Made by a program: the position numbers and the translations under genes. Below are positions 44,901-55,700 of a stretch of DNA of 64,000 nt, piece after piece. Source of the stretch: Torreya grandis (lineage: Eukaryota > Streptophyta > Pinopsida > Cupressales > Taxaceae); NCBI GenBank assembly GCA_037957365.1, contig JARHVA010006314.1:186001-250000 (forward strand). Direction: 5' to 3'. The notes under the pieces were generated by a model. The model saw only the letters and a list, made by a program, of their open reading frames with translations, made no database searches and was not told the origin of the DNA. The first letter of the stretch is position 1. Every line of letters starts with the position of its first letter.

Positions 44901-47900
44901 CACAAATAGGGCTAGATGATAGAATCATCCTTTTGACATCGAGGATAAGGCCACAATGTGCCCTTCCACCATGTTAGATACCAGAAAAGCTTTTCATTCA
45001 GTTTCTTCCTCCTTTTCCACACACCTATTGGATCTTAAACCGACCCACCTACCGCACCCCCTGCACCCCGCTCTAATTATCATTCCCTTTACCTTGCCCA
45101 TTGCTTAGGTATAGTCCATCCACCTCGAATATGCCCTCTTTCTCCTTTTCCATCCTCTTGTGGGATTTGCCCACCTCTATCTATCAACCTCCACAAAGTG
45201 TCTTCAACACCATTGTCACATACTCCTTTTTTCCAAGAGTGCACCTCACTCTCTACTTCTTCCTTCATCGCTTCCCTTGCAAAGAGCTCATCATATCTTT
45301 GGGCATCAACATGATTACCCATAACCTCCACTACTATCACTAGGATGGTCTTCATGTCCTCCTCCCCTGCTGCCCTCATTGCAATGTCAAACAACTCCAC
45401 TTCCTCTGCTGTGACAACATCTTCCTTGCCTATGTCAGTCATCAAAATGTTCTCAAAACGTGCATCCATCTCATCTTGGAATGCTGTTCATTCTAATCCT
45501 TCTAAACTCTCTTCGTCTTCTTCATCACTCGCTACCATTTTATGATCTTCAAATACTACTTCTTCCACTTGTTGGTCTATCATCTCTATTTCTTCATGTG
45601 TCTGTAATGCTTGTAGAAACATCTCCTCGATCTCCATGGCTTCCTTTCCATGAATCCACTTTTTTCCTTCTTCACCAAGATCTACTTGTTTGCATTCAAC
45701 AACACCAAAACAGCTACAATCTCCTCATCTTCCTCGAAGGGAAGATCTTCTTCTAGCTCCCTTGCAATAGCAAAAGCCCCTTCTAGGATGTCTATAATGG
45801 CTTGCATGGTCTCTAACTCCTTCTGCAGTTCTTCAATTTTTGACATGGGTAGTACAAAACCACTCTTCCTTTTCCTCTTTGCCTCAGTTTTCACTTGGGC
45901 TTGCATTGCCCTCAATAGAATCTTCAACTCAGCCACTTGGGTTGCATGCTTTTCATTCATCTCTTGATCTCCTCACTCACTCACTAACATCTCTCTAGAC
46001 CCCTCTATCAACATGTCATTCTCTACCCACCTATACAAGATGGAGAACTACCCTCTGCATCTTCTGCCCACAACTCTCTTAGTAGAGGATGAACCCTTAG
46101 TTCTCTACCCACCTATGCATTAGGGAAAACACGCGGCTACAACAACCTTCTACCCAAAACTCTTAGTTGGAAGATGTCTTCACACTCTCTCAACACTGTT
46201 TCTGGACACTCCTGATCTGATACCATATGATGCAGTTCAGGGTTAGTGGACCCAATGACTCAAAATTCAAACCAATGGAAGCATTCATACACCATGTACT
46301 CAAAATTCACACCAAAGATTACACATTATTCATGCTCTGATTTTGAATTATGGAACTAATGAACATACACACACGACACACTCCCTACAAACATGAAGGA
46401 AACATTACAATACAGCTCCTCAATGCATTGGCTCAATTCTTCACTACTCTTTGTTCTCTCACAAGCACTCTCTAAGTTTTCTTGTCATCTCTCCTCCTAC
46501 TGTCTTCAGAGACAAGCTCACTAAAAACTGACTTCTCCTATCTTAAAATGTCTTCTTCATACCTTCTGGAGATGTCCCTTCAAACCCCAAAGACTCATGT
46601 AATTCTCAAGATGAGAAAATAATCTTTCTGGGTCATTACTTTGCTTTTACAACTGATGTGAATGAAACCACCGCTTAATGCAAAGCGGTGGTCGCGACAT
46701 TTCCCCAGCGGTTTTGTCACTACAAAATGCCTTGCAACTTACAGAGAACATTGCTTTTACATATGAACTCAAAATCCAGTGCCTTTTTTTTTCGAAAGTG
46801 CATAACTTTTCAAAAGGAATCCATGTATTCAATCACATTTTAATTTTGATGAGTGTGCCCCCTGTTCCACTCGCCTGAAGTAGACGGTGTCTTTGTTTGG
46901 ATTAGTGATACATAACCTTGCCACTTGTAAATTTTCAATTGTCTCATTGATCCCGTCTTGCCCTTGGAGTCTAATGAATTTCTTGATTTCCAGGAAGTGA
47001 TGATGTACTAACGTTCCCCACGGATCTCTACAGATCTTCTTCTATCACACCAAAACTGCAAACGCCTTGACTAGTCTACACGAATACACCCCTATTTATT
47101 TTTGGTTGATGCAAGATTGCCTTTCGCAGCCAGATGCTCCTGCATCAGTTTCTGGGCATGTTTTATCCAAAATAGGATGGAAACGTGACAGCAAACCTGG
47201 CATCACATTTCCTGCAAAAGAGTCATCATCTAGATACTACACTCAAAATATATAACTTGGATTCAATATGATCTTTCTATTCAACTAATTATATCATCTC
47301 ATTCCTTAATATGGTTTCCTACAAGCTCAAAACCCATTTCTGGAATTCCAAAACATTTTCGTACTAGAAATTTCTTCACAGTACAAGCGAGGGCCAGAAG
47401 TTTCTGAGTCGATTTGTGGCACAGTGGGAAACATTTCTAGCAATGTCAGTCATTCTTTAATTTCCAGGATTTAGACTCAGCTTTATATAAGTTTCCAATC
47501 GTTCACAAGCAATTTGAAAGATTCCAATACCATTTAGAAATGTTTTTGGATGTTCACGTCATTTATAATGTCATTTACTACCAATTTTCTGCCTCCTGTT
47601 GTTTTCTCAAGATGTATACCCCATGGTTTTCATCACTATGACATGGCCTCCATCACTTTGCATACTCATGTTTCTGAAGTTCCCAAAAATCAATTTCCAT
47701 TTCTTGGTACAATATAAATGATATCACTCAATATAATCATTCGAATGTTGGAATTTGTTGAATGATTGGTCACTGCAGTTCCATGTTTTTACCCCTATTA
47801 AATCCATCTAGAAGTCATTATTTTGGGTCAGAAAACCCCACTTTTTCTGCAATTTATTATAAAAAAAAAGAAAAGTTTTAACAGCAATTAAAGATTTAGA

Positions 47901-50900
47901 TATTACCAACTCCTTAACTGCAATAAACTGTTCCTCTGTCAACCGACACTGCCATCCCTGCAAACAACCCAGATCCATCCATAAGCATTGGATATAAAAA
48001 ATAAGCATTATCTATTAATGCCTCACTTCTCCCGGTTCATACTTACTGAGTGAATATGTTCCCTAATGCATTCCACAAATCCACTTCCACCAATACCTTC
48101 TGCATCTGACTCGATTAGAGCTGGAAAAAATAAGAAACATGAGTTCTCCAGCGTAGGCATGGACGGTAAGATGTTGCATACAATCGCATGCTCATACGCC
48201 CATTGTTCTTCAATGTAACGTTTCAAACCTCAACAAGTTCATGTTAAACATGAAATCAAGTTAGAAACAAGCTTGAAACAAAAATTGAGATAACATAACA
48301 GACATACCAAGGATTGTCCCATACTCAAACGACGAAAGAGGGTCATCGGTTGCACCCAGCTTAAGGAGGCGCATCCACAGTCCCTATAAAAGTTGTGAAG
48401 AAAGTTCCATCCAATTGAAAATAAGATAAAATGCAATTGCAAAATTCTTCTGGTTTACAATCACCTGGGAAAGAAATATAATTTTCAAGTGCATAATAAT
48501 TCCAGAACTTAAAATTCAAACCAAGCAACGTCAATCTGCAATACCCGCAAGCTTGAATTGAAGCAACAAGATTGAATCATCTCGTTGCAATGGCATGACT
48601 TTAGATACAGAAATTAGATCTTGAATTAAGTTCCTTTTTAATGTTCACAAAAAGGGAAGAAAAACTACCTAAGTGACATGTTTCGTATTTCAGAACATGA
48701 ATTAAGTTGCTTTCTAATAGTCACAAAAAATAGGAAGGACAACTACCTAGGCAAATGACATGGATTTCTATACAAAAGGATGAAGAAATCAATTTATAAA
48801 TTTCAGAGCTGGACTATTTTAAAATATGCAAAACTCTCCAAATCAACAATCAAGTCCTAAACAGCAAAACATGTTCATTTACAAGCCATCCATTAAAGCA
48901 AACAAAAACTTCAATGAAATGATGCATGCTGAAGGATGAGGATGGAGGTGGAACTGGACCTGAAGCTTGACTTTTATGTCCAGAACCATACGCTCTCTCT
49001 CTGCCTGCAAAGATTATTATTAATTAATCAATAGATAGCATACAAAGGCCAATAGTCATTGAATATCGAAAGAATGTCATTTTTTTATATAATGAGCTTA
49101 CAGCTCTTTCCCTTGGGCTGAGACTTTCTGCTTTGGAAAAATCCCGTCTGGTTAGAGATGGTGTTGGACTGAAAAGTATGTAAAAGGAAACAATTAATCT
49201 AAATATTTGGAAAAACATGAATATAATGAAGCATTCAACTGAAATAAAAAATGCAATATACGGAGAAAAGAAAACTGTAGTCTCTATATATGGCCAAAGA
49301 GTATGATGGGAATCCAAATTACATTATATACAATATCTCATGAAAGTGCCTAAGTCGTCTAATAGAATAAGGAAAGCCTTCAGCTAAGAATTCAGACCAT
49401 CAACCCTAGAAAGAACACCAGACCATCTACAATGAACATTGATAGTTTGAAGAACAGTACCTGTGAAATTGGCTAACTAAAATTAAAAATCCAATTTGCA
49501 TTAGACCCATGAAAATATATGGATACCTACCTTAGTATGTGCCTTGTTGGATGGTCCAAGGCTGCACTTGCAACAGCTAGAATCACTTTACGTTTTTCTT
49601 CTTGTTCTTGAGTCCTAGCATTAAGGGGAAAACGATCATAACAATATGGAGCCCGTGAAACTGTACACACAAAAAGACTGAGCACCATTAGAATTCATTT
49701 AAGGGTGACTACCTGTAACATTTCTTACTCAAATTCATTGTTGTCCTCCAAAAGCTAGAAAAATTATGTTCCTACAAAACCTCAAGATGGCAAGCCAGAT
49801 ATTTTTTCATCATCGTGGAACTAAACACCAGGTAACTCTTCCTATACTTTACAAGCAGAAGTGTAAATCAGTAAACTCAATTGAGACAACACTTGATGAA
49901 CTGATTGATGACCTGGAGTCTGTTTATGCCATGCATTTTCTGGTGCCAGCCAATCTAGGATAGTCCCCAAATGCTTAAAAGACTCTCTTGTATTCTACTC
50001 ATGGTAAGGATTGTTCTTAAGAAGGCTACACATCATGCATAGCAGTACGCATAATAATTGTGTCTCAAACATCATTTCCGGTAGCACAGAATACAATTAT
50101 AATGCAGTCCCAGTACTCACCTGCATTTCCACTAGCTGAATCTGCTACGGTTATGATCTCCAGTTCACTCGTAGCAACAGGAAGCACAGCATAAGGGTCT
50201 TGGCCTCTAGCAATTGCATCTTGCATCTTGTCCAGAAGATTATGCCCACGCTCCTCTGATCCATGGCCTCTCTCCAGGAATTCAAAGAAGCCCTGTGACT
50301 CTAGAAATTGTTCTACCTGCCAGCAAAATTCAGGTATGGCATCAGATTAAACAGAAATATTTAGCTGTGATATCTATGTAATAAGCCTGTCCACCAAAAA
50401 GTGACAACTTATGGGTTTAATAGAGGGAAACAAAACATAGGTAGCATGATTTTCTCCTTACAACTAGGTTTGGGAAAACAAATACAAGCCATTGCCGTTC
50501 TGCATAACTGCAATGATTAAAACACTCAGGCCTCAAGAACCAAACATCTTGCAAGAACAAAAGTAATATATTTTACTAATTATATTGAACTTAAAAAATT
50601 ATCCCCTTTAGCAATATATATCGCTCATCACATGGAACTGTCTCCTTCAAAATATTGAGAAACCAAATATGAAATTTCAATAAATATCAACCAATAACTC
50701 TCCTTCAAGGATTTTGTTAAAGTTATTAATTAGCTGTTAGTTAGTCACTAACTAATGGTTGGTTATTAACCTTCCTAACTGCTGTAACTTAATTTTGCAC
50801 AATAAAAGAAGGATGCATGTGCACTTCAATATGTGTCATCCAATTAACCATCCTAACTGCTGTAACTTAATTTTGCACAATAAAAGAAGGATGCAAATGC

Positions 50901-52722
50901 ACTTCAATGTGTGTCTTCCAGTTTTCTCTTCATTCTTCCAGCATTCATATTTGCTAACATTGGTATAAGAGCCAATCGTTCAAGGAAGCCCTAGTCGGAT
51001 ATGAACGAAGCAAGCTATTTGAGGAAGCCCTGGAAGAAAGGCATAAACAATGCAAGGAAGAAGAGGTTCAAGGTTTGAGGAATCCCTAAACAGATAGCTA
51101 GGGTATGAACTATAAAGAAGAGGCAGACACAATCTAGTTGTAATATCGGGGCACGAAAAAGTGCAGTCACAACATGAGTTACATGAACATGATCTCCATT
51201 TTGAGGAGGTTGAAAATGTTGAAGACCAGGACGGCGTGCCTAGAAGGAAGTCCTTGCAAGAGTTGCAAAAGAGAAAGTAAGTTGTGGCATAGGAAGAGGC
51301 CAAGGAAGAACATGAAAGAACAGCTCGAGGGCAAACACAATTCGAAGAGTAGATCTAGAATGAGATCGAAGAAAAAGACCAAAGAAAGACAAACATGAAC
51401 AGGCCGTAGTAAGAATCAAATCTTGTGCATATCCCGTGTAGAATCGCATGAAAATTGCAGAAAAGGTAACCAGATTGTACTAGGGCACCCTAGACATAGA
51501 GATTAGGGCATGATTTTTGTAAGGAGAGCAGAAAAATCAATTAGTAGTGTGTTGGTACAATCACATTGTCATAGAAAAATAGTAAGTTCATATACCTTTG
51601 TATTTCCCTTTGCATTCATTTTTGAGGCAGAATTTTACATTTCCCTATTATATTGTCTTCTAAGTGCAAAATGGCCAATGTTCAAAATTTGGTTGTCAGA
51701 AGTGCAGAAGTTAACTAGCCATAATTATAATGTTTGGAGTCATAATTATTTTAACAATTGTGGAATATCATGATTGTGATCAAATCATTCTTGGCACTAA
51801 AGCAAGACCTGCTACAAACTTTGTTGTTTATGACAAGTGTCATAATGAAGTCTTGTGCTTTTTGAAGTTATGTATTGGATGACATGATTCCTAGGGTCTG
51901 AAATGCCACTGAGGCAATTGCACTGTGGACCAGTCTGAAGAATAAATACCAAATTTCAGAAAAAAGTCGAGTTTTGTATTTGAATAATATGTTATTCTCT
52001 ATAAAGATCAACGCTTGCGTCCTTTAACAAAAAGGTCGATGATGACGAAATGGTCGCTCTTGCTCTGAACAGTTTGACACCCTCATATGAATATTTTGTG
52101 GAGGCTTTATAATTGATGGCCGAAAGCCAAACCCTGACATTTGATCACGTTAATTCATATTTGAGCAAAAGGAACATAAAAAATCACAAGCAAATGAGTC
52201 CAGTGTCGGACAATCAGAGAATGCACTTGTTGCTCAATCAAAGGGGAAGTGGAAACGTATTCATGTTGATTCATCTTCTAAGTCCCAAGTAAAGAGCTTT
52301 TACTGTCATAATGTTGGGCATCTCAAAAAGGATTGCCGGAAACAACAGTATGCACTTACCCAACAAAGCAGTAAGGCAGCAATTGTGGCAATAGTTGAAA
52401 GACGAGAGTCTGAGGAAGAGTATGCCTTTGTGGCATTATACTCGAATGTTAGCACTACCAGTTGTTGGTTCATTGATTCCAGCACATCCTTACATTTCAC
52501 ATGTTGTAAGGACCGGTATGTCAAATTTACTACAAATAAAAACTTTTTTGATTCAATTTCATTAATGACCAGTCATATGTAGTAAAAGGGATAGGAGATA
52601 TTTGCATAGTATTGAATAATGCTAGAAAAATCGAGGTAAGGAATGTTAGGTATCTTCCTAGTATGGATAAAAAACTCGTTTGTTAATTAATTAATAGAAA
52701 ATCCCAACTATAATGGTTGCCC

Positions 52723-52788
<66 letters not shown>

Positions 52789-55700
52789 GTATTGTTTTCA
52801 AAATAAGACGATTGAATGCAAAAGGGTTTAATGTATCGTAACCATCCATCACATTGAGCACATACATTGATATATTCATAGAATACAAGGAAAATAAGGT
52901 GGAATTACATTAAAACATATGTCAATACACCTCAATATAAAAATCAGAAAGTTTCAATCTTAAACCAGACCTGAAAATACTCCATTTACAGCAGATTTTC
53001 ACCATAGAATACTCAGATCAGATCTTCATGCTCGCTGTCCCAACTCCCTAAAAGTGGCACTAATCCCAAAATGGGTGATTTGCTCCAATAAATCACATAG
53101 CCTCTATTAAATTACAGCAGGTGGCTTAGGGGAGACGCCCAGCCAAGCAGAAGCCAATGAAAGAATGCCCAAAAGGAATTTCACCAAATTATGGAATCCA
53201 CACACAAAATCAAGCTCCACACCCAACTCAAAAAACTGTAAAAATCTTCATGTATCCAACGCCAAAAAAGCACAACCAGCAAGATAAGTACTGTAAAACT
53301 TCCAAACCAAACATCAACCAACTAGGGTGGGTCACAATCCACCGAAACCAACAATGTGAGATGAGGGTTTTCGTCCTCAACCACTATGTTGTTTGGGTAC
53401 GGGTACGGATACGGGGATGTCTCGGGTACGCGGCTACGTCATTTTTTAAAAACCTCGATTTGGATACGTCGTGAATACATCTGTATATATATATTGTATA
53501 TTACTCATTTTTTTGTAAAACACTTGAAACTACATAGTATGAAAATATTTGTCTATAAATGATAAAACACTTAAAAATATATAATATTCATTCAATCATT
53601 ACTTCAAAGACAAGATGTACATTCAAATCTAGAATAAATCATCTCAATTGCCCACAAAATCATGAATGCCACTCCCATTATTTTTCAACTTTATCATTAA
53701 CTGACACTTTCTCTCACAAGGGCTCATCGGTGCATTGAATCTCACGAGTGCATGCCTTAAGGGGTGCACAGGGAATGGGGTGGGATCGGCTTGTGGCACT
53801 TTGCAAGAGATATTCTCATACTATTCTATCACACATACATCCCTTCATGCAGCCTTCATACCTCCTATGATGTCTCCTTGAAATCTTGAAACCCTGAAAT
53901 ATGGCTAAGTCTGAAACCCTGAAACCCTGGAATCTGACTAACTCTAAAATATGATACGATCCTCCAAAACCTAGAATTTGCATTATAGCTCCTAGTTGTC
54001 CGAAAGCCCTCTCAAACACCCTGAAAGTATATAAATAAAATATAACTTAAAGTATAAGAAACTAAATGTCCATATCTAAATGTAAACTTATACTTTAAAT
54101 GTTTATTTTATTTATATATTGTTGGGTTCGGACTGGATTTACATTTAGGGTTGCTTACTTTTAGGGTTTTTTAAGGATTTTCTGAGTTTTTTTTTTAAAA
54201 ATTTTGCCATTTTTCTGTCGGAATCCCTCGGGCACGCCCGGAGACGTCCTGAGTACTCCCGGAGGCATCCGTGGCCGTGCCGGACGTTTTCGGCACAGCC
54301 ACGGATGCCTCCGGGAGTACCCGGGACGTCCCCGTGTCGGAGGCGTCTCCGAACAGGAGGCGCCGAGGGGGAGGGATTACCTTTGCAACATAGAATGGTA
54401 AGTGTATTCTGAAAAAATTCCAGCATCGTCTTCTTAGCTGCCAAAGTTCCATATCCCAATGAGAGCTCAAAGAGGGATTAAATGGAAGATGAGTGAGGGA
54501 TTTAGGCAACTTCCATTTAAAATATTTTTCCCTCCCAAACCCCACGCCCAACCTTGCTTTTTTTTTTTTAACATTTTAAAATATCATCAAATATTTCTCA
54601 AAGGGACGTCCACTTTAGGGGTACAATATAAGCCTTTAATTTATGAAATAAACCTTCATTCTAAGCATTCCACATGAAGTACGTTGTCCCCTCTTTTAAA
54701 ACAATGTTGCTCAACTAGGCCAAGGGGGCCTTTTATAACCCATGCTTAGTCCCACTTAATTCAAATAGCAACTTAATTAACTTAAGTGACAAATAAACAA
54801 ATAATAACTCTGACCATTGAGAGAACTCACCCCTGCCAAAAAAGGAAACTCTGCACTGCTGCTGAATGGGCGCTGAGACCAGTTACTAAATATAACACTA
54901 AAAATAGTAAGTGAGCCAAAACTCCAAACTGGCCCAAATGAAGCTCAACTAGATCTTACTAAAAATAGCAAGTTTACTGAAAATAATAAATTACTAAAAA
55001 TAGTAACTTACTAAAAATAGCCATCACCGCTGAAAAATGCCCAAAAAAACCCAAAAAACTCATCTCAGGTCACCAGTAGTTCCCTAACCAACATCCACTT
55101 AGCCTACGGGAACAGGAATAGGCTAATGGTAACTCAAACTGGCTATGACCAAGAAGGGGACATTACACCAACATTGTTGTAAATTTATCTTGGAACCAGT
55201 GTATTGTATCTGATGTCAAACAAAACATAGTAGTTGCCCTAAGTATTGGGCAAGGTGGCATGTATAGGCTCATTGACTCTACCACAGTCAACATAAATGC
55301 ATGTGTGGAAGGGGATTCCACCATACAGGATGTGAAGGATGAAATTCCTCATAGGCTTGTTGACCTTGCTCAAATCAGCTTACATGTAATGTCCCCATTT
55401 TTGCGAGCATCAGAGTTCGGTGGATTTAGCCTATTCTTAGCCCTCGTAGGTTAATATGCATGGTTAGAGGGTCTCTTGATGGAGCTTGGCTCAGCTTCAG
55501 TTTGTCAGTACTTGATCAGTTGGCTTTCGTTCAGGCTCATTTGGACACTTCTAGCCTGAGTTGCTATTTTTAGCAGTATTCAGCACTCAGCGTGGAACCC
55601 CTGCTATTTTTGGCAGTATGGATTGATAGCGTTCAGAATCACTTCCTCAGTCGACAGCTTCAGACGGCTCGTGCATCGGATGGATGATGAGAGAGATATT

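Larger units (their letters stand above)
43969..47147 (-). mobile_element. Non-autonomous LTR retrotransposon (3.2 kb)
   Basis: Two LTRs (43969-44864 and 46228-47147) in direct orientation flank 1,363 bp. The termini form an inverted pair, TGATGCAG and CTGCATCA, exact in the right LTR. The primer-binding site beside the right LTR puts the element on the minus strand. Flanks ATTTC and GTTTC are a likely mutated 5-bp target duplication. There is no protease, RT or integrase; only a gag-like coiled-coil reading frame. It therefore depended on enzymes supplied elsewhere. Confidence 0.85.

Noticed and set aside
48121..48226. Open frame extending upstream of SCD1 exon H (KRYIEEQWAYEHAIVC...)
   Set aside because: A consensus acceptor (TTTTTCCAG) and the SCD1 homology both begin at 48120; the phase fits exon G only if this stretch is intron.
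49024..49317. 97-codon minus-strand ORF around exon E
   Set aside because: Only 49102-49168 matches splice sites and phase of SCD1; the rest is intron.
50961..50972. tRNA gene
   Set aside because: Only the 3'-end complement used as a retrotransposon primer site; no cloverleaf around it.
54145..54551. Overlapping ORFs on both strands with Arg/Gly-rich peptides
   Set aside because: Produced by the GC-rich palindrome; no conserved protein.
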